NCBI GenBank assembly: GCA_022509045.1
Contig: JAFLTZ010000007.1
Coordinates: 1-44,338, forward strand
Length of the DNA stretch: 44,338 bases
Direction of reading: 5' to 3'
From: Muribaculaceae bacterium
GTDB lineage: Bacteria; Bacteroidota; Bacteroidia; Bacteroidales; Muribaculaceae
Translations under genes and position numbers: made by a program
Notes under the pieces: generated by a model
Told to the model about the DNA's origin: nothing
Seen by the model: the letters and a program-made list of their open reading frames with translations, nothing else
Database searches by the model: none
Part shown: in pieces, positions 25,315-34,108 of the stretch
Numbering within the stretch: the stretch's first letter is position 1
How the letters are laid out: every line of letters begins with the position of its first letter

Positions 25315-26319
25315 TTATTTGTGTGATAAAATATATTGTGCAATCTGCACCGCATTGAGAGCCGCACCTTTTTTTATCTGATCGCTAACAGTCCAAAATG
25401 TAATACCATACGGATTAGCGAGGTCCTTACGAATACGTCCCACATACACCGGGTCCTTGCCTGCAATATCAAGTGGCATCGGGTATTCTTTAGCCTCCGG
25501 ATTATCCAACAGCACTACCCCCGGAGCTACAGCAAACGCTTCACGCGCATCTTCCAGAGCAATTGGCGATTCCGTTTCCACCCATATCGCTTCGGAATGT
25601 GCCCTCATAACCGGCACTCGCACACACATAGCACTCACGGCAATTTCCGGAGCATGCATGATTTTGCGAGTTTCATTATACATTTTCATTTCTTCTTTTG
25701 TATATCCATTATCGGTAAAGACATCAATCTGCGGTATAACGTTGTATGCAAGCTGATATGCAAATTTATTAATTGTGGGTGATTTACCCTCTATTAATTC
25801 CGAATATTGATTTACAAGTTCCTGCATGGCAGAAGCACCGGCACCGCTCGCTGCTTGATATGTGGCAACATGCACTCTTTTTATCTTGGATAATTTATTA
25901 ATCGGATTCAAAGCCACCACCATCTGTATAGTAGTACAATTTGGATTCGCTATTATATTACGAGGTGCTATCAAAGCATCTTCACCATTGACTTCAGGCA
26001 CAACCAATGGGACATCATTATCCATTCGAAATGCACTCGAATTATCAATCATAAGTGTCCCATGACGTGTGATTGTTTTTGCAAACTCAAGCGAAGTGCT
26101 TCCGCCGGCAGACACAAATGCAATATCAATCCCCTTAAAATCATCGTTATGCTGCAACAGCTTTACTTCATACTCTTTACTCCGAAAAGAGTATTTTCGT
26201 CCCGCACTTCTTGTTGAACCAAAAAGATGCAAATTGTCCACAGGAAATTTTTGTTCATCGAGAACTCTAAGAAGCTCTTGCCCTACGGCACCACTTGCAC
26301 CAACTATTGCTATATTCAT
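25315..26319 (-). CDS. asd: Aspartate-semialdehyde dehydrogenase
   Basis: The enzyme reduces aspartyl phosphate to aspartate semialdehyde, the branch point to lysine/diaminopimelate, threonine and methionine. Visible features are the GASGAVG dinucleotide loop (7-13), catalytic Cys128 in NPNCTT, active-site His241 in VMRAHSEA and the substrate-binding QAASGAGA segment (155-162). Its length of 334 is normal. It leads a compact reverse-strand unit with the two rhomboids and the EEP gene; the small lipoprotein gene upstream ends 18 bases before it. Confidence 0.96.
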   Translation of the reverse strand: MNIAIVGASGAVGQELLRVLDEQKFPVDNLHLFGSTRSAGRKYSFRSKEYEVKLLQHNDDFKGIDIAFVSAGGSTSLEFAKTITRHGTLMIDNSSAFRMDNDVPLVVPEVNGEDALIAPRNIIANPNCTTIQMVVALNPINKLSKIKRVHVATYQAASGAGASAMQELVNQYSELIEGKSPTINKFAYQLAYNVIPQIDVFTDNGYTKEEMKMYNETRKIMHAPEIAVSAMCVRVPVMRAHSEAIWVETESPIALEDAREAFAVAPGVVLLDNPEAKEYPMPLDIAGKDPVYVGRIRKDLANPYGITFWTVSDQIKKGAALNAVQIAQYILSHK

Positions 26320-26337
26320 TTTATCGAAATCCTATTT

Positions 26338-26709
26338 TTATTCTATCGTATAAATAATTGAGGGACATTTCTCTCCAGATTGTTTCTTTTCGTATTTACC
26401 GCCATTTTTAGAAACTTCAATCATAAGCAATTCCAACGCGTCTCCCGATTCAGAATAAGTTGCCTCCATTTTTGCCTCAAAACCTACCGTAACAGGACCC
26501 ACCGTATATTCATGCGTAACAAAATTTGCCGGAGACTGTACCGAAACATTTTCATTCTTCTCGTTGGTGTAGTTTATTAATACCTCGCTCTGCCCATTTG
26601 CTACAGCAACATAACGCACAAAGTATTCATCAGCAATATCCTCTTTACCACATGACATTGTCATAATGCCCAAAACTCCAAGTATTAACGATTTAATCAA
26701 TCTATTCAT
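26338..26709 (-). CDS. Small lipoprotein of unknown function
   Basis: From ATG 26709 the protein has 123 residues. The lipoprotein signal is MNRLIKSLILGVLG followed by MTMSC (Cys20). The mature part of about 100 residues is beta-rich with alternating hydrophobic residues (YFVRYVAVANG, TVGPVTVGFEAKMEATYS), like a small beta-sandwich. The frame remains open to 26799, but the earlier ATG/TTG codons would add a non-signal extension. It is probably the first gene of the asd operon. I do not recognise a family. Confidence 0.65.
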   Translation of the reverse strand: MNRLIKSLILGVLGIMTMSCGKEDIADEYFVRYVAVANGQSEVLINYTNEKNENVSVQSPANFVTHEYTVGPVTVGFEAKMEATYSESGDALELLMIEVSKNGGKYEKKQSGEKCPSIIYTIE

Positions 26710-26864
26710 ATAAACGCGTTTCATTTTATTTTCAAATACCAAAATTACAACATTCCATTCATAAATACAAAGATACAACATTGATGTGGGCGATGTCAAG
26801 TGTTTTCGAGATAATTTTCATCAATTTTCAATTTCATCTTAATACTAATTATCAAAATAACGCC

Positions 26865-26872
26865 TAAATTTG
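26865..26872 (+). promoter_or_regulatory. Bacteroidetes -7 element for the exported protein at 26893
   Basis: TAAATTTG matches TAnnTTTG and lies 20 bases before ATG 26893. It overlaps the GTG at 26872, which makes that GTG an unlikely start. Confidence 0.5.
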
Positions 26873-26892
26873 TGTCACAAATATCAAATTAT

Positions 26893-27930
26893 ATGAAATC
26901 GTTATTAAAACTAATTATAGTTTTGGCTTCTGTTAGTCAAATTAGTCAAGCCCAAACTTTAAATAATTCAAATTATTTTGAATTAATTGAATCACCAAAA
27001 ATCCCTCATGTGTCGCAAATTACGATTGATTATACAAACATATTTGAAACTCCCTCGACCACAATCGAACATTTTCTATACAATTGGTCACAAAACAATA
27101 CGCATGTCAGTTTTGAAGATTTGTGGAACAATTACGAAGCATCGTTTGATTCTCAAAACAATGTCACTTTTTATAAAGCCACATATAAGAAATATCCATA
27201 TTCAATATCCTTTTTTGACAATTATGAATACGACTCATCGAATAGAGTAATTCAAAAAGAAACACCAAACAGTAGTATTACAAAAGCATTTTATACAGGA
27301 ACACCTACCGATTCCGTAATATCATGGCATTACGAAAATGTATGTAACGCCTGGTATAAAACAGATAAAATAGAAGTCACACATAGCAATGACTATTTTG
27401 ACAAAGCATATTATTCATATAGCAATGATATTCAATCATATATCTATAAATTTACAACAAGGTATTACCTGGATGATAAAAAGCGCGTCATTCAAATTAA
27501 AGATTTGGATAGCACAGCCGGAAGTATATATAATTTTGTATATACCGATGCCGGATATGATATGTATATTACCTATTATGGTGATTCGCATGCAATATTC
27601 AAGTATGAATATACTTTCAATGAACAGGGTGATATCACAACAGAATATTATTACGAATGGATGAATAACAGTTATTGGCGCCCATGTATCATCTATAAGA
27701 ACCAATACACTTACATTAATTCAAGCATTAATCGAATTAACCAAGATACGAATTACTCAGTAAAAGGAAATATTTTAACGATTAATACTGATGAATGCGC
27801 TACCGTGTATTCTATTGACGGTAGCATAATTTATCATGGAGCAGAGGCAGAGACTACTATTAATTTATCAAACAATCAGTTTGTTATTCTAAGAATAGCT
27901 GACGCAGTATATAAAATTGCCATACACTGA
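26893..27930 (+). CDS. Exported protein with divergent T9SS-like C-terminal domain
   Basis: Starting at ATG 26893 the protein has 345 residues and a clear signal peptide (MKSLLKLIIVLASV ending SQAQ). The middle is Tyr/Asn-rich and contains repeated YD-like units (YEYDSSNRVIQKE, YYLDDKKRVIQIKD, YEYTFNEQGDITTEYYYE), as in many Bacteroidetes surface proteins. The last 65 residues follow the T9SS type A pattern: VKGNILTINTDE, VYSIDGSIIYHG, INLSNNQFVILRIADAVYKIAIH in pieces; however, the usual Gly before the Y-strand is replaced by Asn-Gln. It is probably a T9SS cargo; a periplasmic protein is the alternative. Confidence 0.6.
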   Translation: MKSLLKLIIVLASVSQISQAQTLNNSNYFELIESPKIPHVSQITIDYTNIFETPSTTIEHFLYNWSQNNTHVSFEDLWNNYEASFDSQNNVTFYKATYKKYPYSISFFDNYEYDSSNRVIQKETPNSSITKAFYTGTPTDSVISWHYENVCNAWYKTDKIEVTHSNDYFDKAYYSYSNDIQSYIYKFTTRYYLDDKKRVIQIKDLDSTAGSIYNFVYTDAGYDMYITYYGDSHAIFKYEYTFNEQGDITTEYYYEWMNNSYWRPCIIYKNQYTYINSSINRINQDTNYSVKGNILTINTDECATVYSIDGSIIYHGAEAETTINLSNNQFVILRIADAVYKIAIH

Positions 27931-27943
27931 TATTTATTGAATT

Positions 27944-27984
27944 TAAAAAAACGAGCTTCGAGTAATTTATTATTACCCGAAGCC
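27944..27984 (-). terminator. Terminator of the T9SS operon
   Basis: GCTTCGaGTAAT (27955-27966) pairs with ATTACcCGAAGC (27972-27983), one mismatch. The reverse strand then has seven T (A-run 27945-27951), just downstream of porN. Confidence 0.85.
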
Positions 27985-28012
27985 TTATATTACATAACTA
28001 TTAAATACCGAT

Positions 28013-29131
28013 TTACCGACGGCGACGTACTGACTTAGCTGCCCCTGTTGAAGAGGAAGATTGTTTTACTTTAGGTGCTTTCACTGCTTTAACTTTTGTT
28101 TCGGTCTTTTTAGTTGTTCGCGATGAGCGTACAGTTTTTGCTTTGCCGGAGACAACGCTTGAATCACGAGCTGCTTCATCTCCTGATAATGCTTCACGAG
28201 CCTCGCGAGCTGCTTGTAATTCTTCACGAGTAGGCACCCAAAGATTCTTATCGTAGTTGCGAAGTCGATTTTCAATACTATCCTGCGCGCGTTTACGATC
28301 TTCCGGTTCGGGATACAATTGTATCATAGATTGATTGCGCAGATTTCGCGTTTTATATATTTCACCATCGTAAAGTGCAAGATTGAAATAATCATCATAG
28401 TTGTATTGTGCAAGATTGTTGTCATTATCCACAAAAATGTACTGCTGAGTAAGCACCGGGCGTAAAGCATCGAATTTAATCCAAAACATCGGATACTTTA
28501 CTGCTTCTCCTCCAAAATCATCCATTCTATGGAGCACCGGACAAATAGCCTCCACACGTTGCTTCATTGAGTTAGAAATTCTATCGAATTCCCAACGTTC
28601 AAGAATGTAATAACTTAGCACCTCTGAAGCCGGGACGTCACTCTCATCAATGACATATCGCGGAGCTTTAGCCGTACTTCCTTTTGCTTCGCTATAAACA
28701 ATATGAAAGCGGTCCATCATATCTTTTACGTCTATTTTATATTTATCGGTAAATATTTCTCTACCGTCAAGATATTCGTATGCTACTACTTGATTATCGG
28801 CAAGCAGGCGCATAATTATACGGAACAGGTTTTCGCCTTCCTCGGTTGGCTCCTCCGGGAAATAAAGTGCCATATTTTTTTCTTTCGTAAGGTCAAGCGA
28901 ACGATAAATGACACGCATCCATGTTAAATCTGATTCACTTACCGGTGTGTGTTCGTAGAATGCCTGTGCCCTACCACTTACTGAGGAAGATAAACCCGTT
29001 TCTTGCTTCGCTTTGCGATCAGCAGCTCTTGTACGTGTAATTGAGCCTGCACTGCTCTTTTCTTGAGCGGACACACCAATAGCAATTCCACACAAGGCTA
29101 TTATGACAAGATATATTTTGATTAGTTTCAT
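28013..29131 (-). CDS. porN: Type IX secretion system ring protein PorN/GldN
   Basis: PorN is a periplasmic protein that forms the T9SS ring with the lipoprotein PorK. The protein has a signal peptide (MKLIKIYLVIIALCG to about residue 22, ending VSAQ) and the PorN/GldN core (about 60-290), with VIYRSLDLTKEKN, VLSYYILERWEFDR, PMFWIKFDALRPVL, YNYDDYFNLALYDG and YKTRNLRNQSMIQLYPE. The last 60 residues are a Lys/Arg/Ser/Thr-rich tail ending in four Arg, which appears disordered and is longer than I would expect for the core family. It is the final gene of the porT-P-K-L-M-N unit, 19 bases after porM. Confidence 0.93.
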   Translation of the reverse strand: MKLIKIYLVIIALCGIAIGVSAQEKSSAGSITRTRAADRKAKQETGLSSSVSGRAQAFYEHTPVSESDLTWMRVIYRSLDLTKEKNMALYFPEEPTEEGENLFRIIMRLLADNQVVAYEYLDGREIFTDKYKIDVKDMMDRFHIVYSEAKGSTAKAPRYVIDESDVPASEVLSYYILERWEFDRISNSMKQRVEAICPVLHRMDDFGGEAVKYPMFWIKFDALRPVLTQQYIFVDNDNNLAQYNYDDYFNLALYDGEIYKTRNLRNQSMIQLYPEPEDRKRAQDSIENRLRNYDKNLWVPTREELQAAREAREALSGDEAARDSSVVSGKAKTVRSSRTTKKTETKVKAVKAPKVKQSSSSTGAAKSVRRRR

Positions 29132-29150
29132 AATTCAACGAATATGTATA

Positions 29151-30722
29151 TTAGTTTACAATAACTTCCATTGGTGATATTATACGCTCGATTCCATCCG
29201 GACCAACAGCCTTCACACGTGTGATATAAAAGCGTTTGCCTCGAGAAAGTCTTCTAAAACTATCTTTTTGACGTTGAGAGAATTGAGAGCCATTAGATAA
29301 CTCTGGAATCGCATTACCCATTGAGTCGTATATTACAGTTTCAAAACTTACCACCTGGAAATTGATGTTCAGCAGATCATCATCAATAGCAGCTTCTATA
29401 CCCGGAGATTGCAGAAGCAGAGCTTTTGACAACGGACGTCCACCTTTGTAACGGTCAGCGTTTCCTTTGTCATCCTTAAACGTGATAAACGGTGTGGGAT
29501 CAGGCAATTTGCGCACACGGAAACTCATTGAGGCCACCGTTTGCACCCTACCATCAATGTTGGCAGTCACAGAAACCACAGCTTCAGTTCCTACTTTTGC
29601 AGGCTTTGCCACCCAACGGTCTCCGGCACGAGAAAGTGTCCCATTAGTCATCGATGCCGATATATTACTACTTGCCACACCCGGTACTGCTATGGATATA
29701 GGATTGTCAATTCCCGCATACAACACATTCATCATTGTGGCAGAAACGGTAGCCATAGGCTCTATAACAGTATAAGAAGATGTAAAATCTTGGCGCTCCA
29801 TAGAGCCATCGCCACGAGGCATTTCTATATACCCGGAATAGTCAAATGTACCGGTTTTTGATGTAACAACCTCGTAAAGACCTTCTTGATTATCTAATTC
29901 CGTCCCATTGATTACCACTGTGGGACGCTGTGTCGTATCAACCGCAGCCAACACTATATTTGCAGAATATTTACTGCCACGCATTACATTGCGCGATGAA
30001 GGGATTACAAACGCCGACACTCTGTTTACCCTCACATCGCCTGCATCAATGCCATTAAGCAAGGCATTCAAACCCTCACCCTCGGCATACAGCACATCGC
30101 TTTGCAACTTTCTCAAGATGGTTACTGCCGATATCACCGGCATATTCTCGAACAAAGTCTCTTCCCATGTTTTTTCCACGAATGTGCCATTCTCCTTTTG
30201 AGGTAATGTAGATAGTGTATTCTCTATATTATTTCGTTTTACAGAATCTGTTAATAACGATGTAACATAATTGCGATACCTGTCGATGTCTTTTCTCAGA
30301 ATTACACCCTTGCCCTGTGTTGGTGACAGCATTACATAAGAAGCCGATTCCAAATCATCTAAAGAGTTAATATTATCCACGTCGCCACTCTCGCCATCGG
30401 CATTTTTTACAATCTCTATCATAAGAGCTTCCATTTGCCTGTATAGAGTATCCGTAGTGTTACGCAACTTTGTGGCTTTATCATACCAGACACCGCCCTT
30501 CTCAGGATTTTGTTCAGCAAATGCAGCTATACGATTATAGATGTCGGCATTACGATTTGAGATACTCACATTAGTACGCGCAAGCCCATCTTCCACTTGA
30601 TTGAATCCGTTGAGCACATCGCTCGACACATTCAGCGCAAGCATCGCAGTGAGCACGATATACATTAGATTTATCATGCGCTGGCGCGGTGACATTCGTG
30701 ATATATTTTGAGAACCTGCCAT
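29151..30722 (-). CDS. porM: Type IX secretion system motor subunit PorM/GldM
   Basis: PorM has one N-terminal membrane helix (MINLMYIVLTAMLALNVS, 16-33) and a long periplasmic part of tandem domains that transmits proton-driven motion from PorL to the PorK/PorN ring. The opening MSPRQRMINLMYIVLTAMLA is diagnostic of the family. A helical domain follows (40-215) and then three beta-rich domains to residue 523. Length matches PorM (about 515). It is separated from porL by 16 bases. Confidence 0.95.
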   Translation of the reverse strand: MAGSQNISRMSPRQRMINLMYIVLTAMLALNVSSDVLNGFNQVEDGLARTNVSISNRNADIYNRIAAFAEQNPEKGGVWYDKATKLRNTTDTLYRQMEALMIEIVKNADGESGDVDNINSLDDLESASYVMLSPTQGKGVILRKDIDRYRNYVTSLLTDSVKRNNIENTLSTLPQKENGTFVEKTWEETLFENMPVISAVTILRKLQSDVLYAEGEGLNALLNGIDAGDVRVNRVSAFVIPSSRNVMRGSKYSANIVLAAVDTTQRPTVVINGTELDNQEGLYEVVTSKTGTFDYSGYIEMPRGDGSMERQDFTSSYTVIEPMATVSATMMNVLYAGIDNPISIAVPGVASSNISASMTNGTLSRAGDRWVAKPAKVGTEAVVSVTANIDGRVQTVASMSFRVRKLPDPTPFITFKDDKGNADRYKGGRPLSKALLLQSPGIEAAIDDDLLNINFQVVSFETVIYDSMGNAIPELSNGSQFSQRQKDSFRRLSRGKRFYITRVKAVGPDGIERIISPMEVIVN

Positions 30723-30738
30723 TTAAATTTCCTGTCTG

Positions 30739-31629
30739 TTATCTGTTGAACGTATCATTCCCTGCGTCAGTGCCACCCATTGGTGCCGCCATAGCAGCAG
30801 GATTATACATGTTTACCGTCATTGCCCGCAACATTTTTTCATACACGCTATTGAGTTGACGCATATTGTGTGCGAGTTTTTCAGTTTCTTCGCAGTAACG
30901 AATGCTGTCTGCCGAAGATTTTTCATACATATCCCGGATATCCTTAAGACCACGATTTACACGGTCAATATTCTCAAGTTGAGATGAAATACTCTTGAGC
31001 TGAATTTCATATATTGAGTTCAAGCCTCCTAAATTACGGCTCAAATCACTCATTTGCGACACATAACCGGTAGAACTCTGTGTTATTTGCGCACTATTCT
31101 CAGTTATAGCACTATAACTCTGCAAAATCACACGACTCACTTCATCGAGCGATTGTGTGGTTTCCTGAAGTTTTTGCATCTGCTCTGTTATCGCCTTTAT
31201 TTGGTCGATATACTGAGTTGTGGCATCATTAATAGAAGCGATATCAAGCGAACCCGGCGCCGATGTAAGACCTTCTGCACTCTCACCATAAGTTACACCA
31301 TCGATACCAACAGCCGGAGCTCCACCCACAAAGCCTGTGGAGAAATCCGGACGATCCTCAGGATTTTTGCTGCTAAGCACAGGAAAAACTTCTTCCCATT
31401 TATATTCTTTGGAAGGACGGTCAAATGCTGTAATGATAAACATTATAACTTCCGTACCCATACCAATTGCCAACAAGGTATTACCACCCGGGAGGTGGAG
31501 AATTTTGAATAATGCACCCCAAATCACAACTGCTGCACCGAGGCTGTATGCTACGTTGAAAAAACGTTGTCCGCTTTCACTCGAAAGGAAACGTTCTATA
31601 CCATTTTTATATTTTTTATATTTTCCCAT
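30739..31629 (-). CDS. porL: Type IX secretion system motor subunit PorL/GldL
   Basis: PorL is the inner-membrane proton channel of the T9SS motor. Two membrane helices (24-44 and 50-70) carry the residues that align with Lys27 and Glu49 of Flavobacterium GldL: Lys42 in GALFKILH and Glu60 in GMGTEVIMF. A cytoplasmic region of about 220 residues follows, with heptad-like coiled-coil stretches (140-275) and a Met/Ala/Gly-rich end. Both functional charged residues are retained, so the motor should work. Confidence 0.95.
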   Translation of the reverse strand: MGKYKKYKNGIERFLSSESGQRFFNVAYSLGAAVVIWGALFKILHLPGGNTLLAIGMGTEVIMFIITAFDRPSKEYKWEEVFPVLSSKNPEDRPDFSTGFVGGAPAVGIDGVTYGESAEGLTSAPGSLDIASINDATTQYIDQIKAITEQMQKLQETTQSLDEVSRVILQSYSAITENSAQITQSSTGYVSQMSDLSRNLGGLNSIYEIQLKSISSQLENIDRVNRGLKDIRDMYEKSSADSIRYCEETEKLAHNMRQLNSVYEKMLRAMTVNMYNPAAMAAPMGGTDAGNDTFNR

Positions 31630-31655
31630 CTTTGCAATAATGGCTTGAGTTATTA

Positions 31656-33080
31656 CTATTTACGTCCTTTGGCAAAACCGATTTGTGTACGTACACATCG
31701 AAATCCGATATAGCTTCGCTGTTCATTCTGATATTCCCACATACGAAGGTCGCTGCGAACATCCTTTGCCACATCTTTCCATGAACCTCCGCGCACAATT
31801 TTACGTGTCATACGATATGGATCTTCTTTAGCAGCCTTATAGTTATATTCCGGGTTCAAATCGCTTGTGAGTCGGTTTATACTTTCGGTGTATGCCGTAG
31901 AGGTCCATTCACTCACATTCCCCGCCATATCATAAAGCCCAAAATTATTCGGTGCATATGTGGCCACCTTAGAAGTAATTAAATTTCCATCTTTCACATA
32001 ATTTCCTTCCATGGGTTTGAAATTGGCATAAAAACATCCGTCTTTCTCTGTGAGAGGCAGGTCGCCTTCCCATGGATATTGATTATCATCAATGCCTGCT
32101 CTTGCAGCATATTCCCATTCTGCTTCGGTAGGCAGACGATATTGCTCAATATGAACACCCTGCTTACCAAGAGAGCGGCGCAAATAATCAGTACGCCACG
32201 CAGCAAAAGCATTTGCCTGTTCCCAACTTACACCCACCACCGGGTAGTCGTTGTATCCGGCATGCGAAAAATACATACGTACATAAGGTTCATTATAAGC
32301 ATTTTCAAAATCATTTACCCAGCATGTAGTATCCGGATATACATTGACTATGTATGTGTTAAGGAAATCATATTCACCGGTAAGTGCTCTGTTGATAGTC
32401 TCTCTCACCACAACCCCGTCATCATTGATATATGCAGTATCTTTTGATATCATTGGCAAATCATCATCAGGCTGTATATCTGTATTCAATATTCTGCGAC
32501 GAGGGTCTTTACGATATTTTCGCTTAGCCGCTTCTGTGTGATTATACACCTCATATCGGTAATTTAGCTGATCGATATCAAGCTCACGCACACCGGTGAT
32601 AGGATTTGTACGATACACACTCTCAATAGCCCGTGCCTCATCTTCATTAGGATTCCTCCATGGAATAGCCTTATTCCAATTAAGGTATGGCTTCACAGGA
32701 TTTCCCTCACGGTCTTCTTCGATTTTAAACTCTTCATTACCACCGTAGGCCGGGTCGGCAAGACGTTCACGAATAATAGAGTCTCGCACCCAAAATACAA
32801 ATTGCTTGTATTTTGAATTTGTTATTTCCGTTTGGTCCATCCAAAAAGCATCTACTGAAATACCACGAGAATCAGCCTTAATATTATGCACCGAATCATC
32901 TGTAGTAGGTCCCATTTTGATGGCACCTCTGTCAATAAGCACCATGCCGTAAGGCGTTGGCTCAGCCCATGCTGTACCACCTACTCCGGTTACCTCGCCT
33001 CCGGTACCACCACCGCTTCGAGCCGACACACACGACACAGCCAAAACAGCTATGATTATATATACAATTGAATTTCTCAT
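31656..33080 (-). CDS. porK: Type IX secretion system lipoprotein PorK/GldK
   Basis: PorK is an outer-membrane lipoprotein that builds the periplasmic ring with PorN. The lipobox ends at Cys17 (LAVSC). After a Gly-rich linker comes a formylglycine-generating-enzyme-like fold (about 45-470): VLIDRGAIKMG, SVDAFWMDQTEITNSKY, YPVVGVSWEQANAFAAWR, YRLPTEAEWEYAARAG, GLYDMAGNVSEWTS, IVRGGSWKD and IGFRCVR. PorK-type proteins keep this fold without the catalytic function. The long insertion between residues 100 and 270 is usual for GldK. It sits between porP (2 bases) and porL (26 bases). Confidence 0.95.
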   Translation of the reverse strand: MRNSIVYIIIAVLAVSCVSARSGGGTGGEVTGVGGTAWAEPTPYGMVLIDRGAIKMGPTTDDSVHNIKADSRGISVDAFWMDQTEITNSKYKQFVFWVRDSIIRERLADPAYGGNEEFKIEEDREGNPVKPYLNWNKAIPWRNPNEDEARAIESVYRTNPITGVRELDIDQLNYRYEVYNHTEAAKRKYRKDPRRRILNTDIQPDDDLPMISKDTAYINDDGVVVRETINRALTGEYDFLNTYIVNVYPDTTCWVNDFENAYNEPYVRMYFSHAGYNDYPVVGVSWEQANAFAAWRTDYLRRSLGKQGVHIEQYRLPTEAEWEYAARAGIDDNQYPWEGDLPLTEKDGCFYANFKPMEGNYVKDGNLITSKVATYAPNNFGLYDMAGNVSEWTSTAYTESINRLTSDLNPEYNYKAAKEDPYRMTRKIVRGGSWKDVAKDVRSDLRMWEYQNEQRSYIGFRCVRTQIGFAKGRK

Positions 33081-33082
33081 AT

Positions 33083-34099
33083 CTACATTATACGAATACT
33101 CTTCTGTTTATTCTTATTTTTCTCTCCTAAATTTAATTTCAACCTATATCCGCCAAAAATTTCATGACTACCGCTACTTGCACGCGAAATTGCTGTGACA
33201 GAATAATCATAGCTATATCCAAAAAAGAAATTTTTGAACTCCACACCAATTAGCGCTGAGATTGCATCGCCTGTGCGATACGCAATACCAAATGATATGA
33301 ATTTATTATATACAGCTCTCATCGTTAAATCTAACTGCGTAAATTTAATGTTACTTCGTAGCAACAGCGACGGTTGTAATTCAAATAACGTGTTTTTTAC
33401 CGGAATATTGCTTCCTGCCATAAAATAATACATATTTCCTATTTGAGCCTCGTATGCTTTTTCATCGTTCTCGCCGGCTCTAAGACTCAGTGCCGGCTGG
33501 GTAAAATGCATAATCGACAGCCCGGCCCAAAAGTACTTATGCTCATAATATGCCCCTGCGGAAAAATCCACTGCAGAGCCTTTGACATCGGTCTGCGGCA
33601 CACCTACATCGGTTCCACCCGATGTACCACTGTTGTCGCCACTTTCACCTCCTTCACTCCCCTCTCCGTCGGGCAAACGTACCTCCGTACCGCGAAAATT
33701 CTGACTCACAAAACCGGCTTGAATACCAATACTCAAAACACCTTTAAAAAGATTTAATTTGTAAGATAACTGCGCACTCAGATTTGTAGTCGAAAAGAGT
33801 CCTATCGACTCCTGATTCATCACCAAACCGGCACCAATTCGCTTTGTAGCAATCTTAAAAGGTGACTCTGCAGCAACTATGAAATTTTGCGGTGCATTGG
33901 GAATACCTACCCACTGCATTCGGGCTCCGGCACGGATATTCACATAATCTGTTGTTCCTGTTGCGGCCGGATTATAGTAATTGCGAACAGTCCAATATTG
34001 CGACAATTGCGCATCACTTTGCGCCATAGAATCAAGCGACACACACATTGCACATATTGTGCTGAACACCAATACTAATTTAGTTGCGTATCCTTTCAT
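33083..34099 (-). CDS. porP: Type IX secretion system membrane protein PorP/SprF
   Basis: This 338-residue outer-membrane beta-barrel has a signal peptide (to about residue 26, DSMAQ) and the PorP/SprF opening (AQLSQYWTVRNYYNPAATG). Family segments visible include QWVGIPNAPQNFIVAAESPF, GAGLVMNQESIGLFSTTNLSAQLSYK in part, and a C-terminal GYSYDYSVTAISRASSGSHEIFGGYRL region in part. An acidic, Gly/Ser-rich stretch (about 145-170) lies between two barrel strands and is probably an exposed loop. It is the second gene of the T9SS operon, two bases from porK. Confidence 0.93.
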   Translation of the reverse strand: MKGYATKLVLVFSTICAMCVSLDSMAQSDAQLSQYWTVRNYYNPAATGTTDYVNIRAGARMQWVGIPNAPQNFIVAAESPFKIATKRIGAGLVMNQESIGLFSTTNLSAQLSYKLNLFKGVLSIGIQAGFVSQNFRGTEVRLPDGEGSEGGESGDNSGTSGGTDVGVPQTDVKGSAVDFSAGAYYEHKYFWAGLSIMHFTQPALSLRAGENDEKAYEAQIGNMYYFMAGSNIPVKNTLFELQPSLLLRSNIKFTQLDLTMRAVYNKFISFGIAYRTGDAISALIGVEFKNFFFGYSYDYSVTAISRASSGSHEIFGGYRLKLNLGEKNKNKQKSIRIM

Positions 34100-34108
34100 T
34101 TTCCTCCC

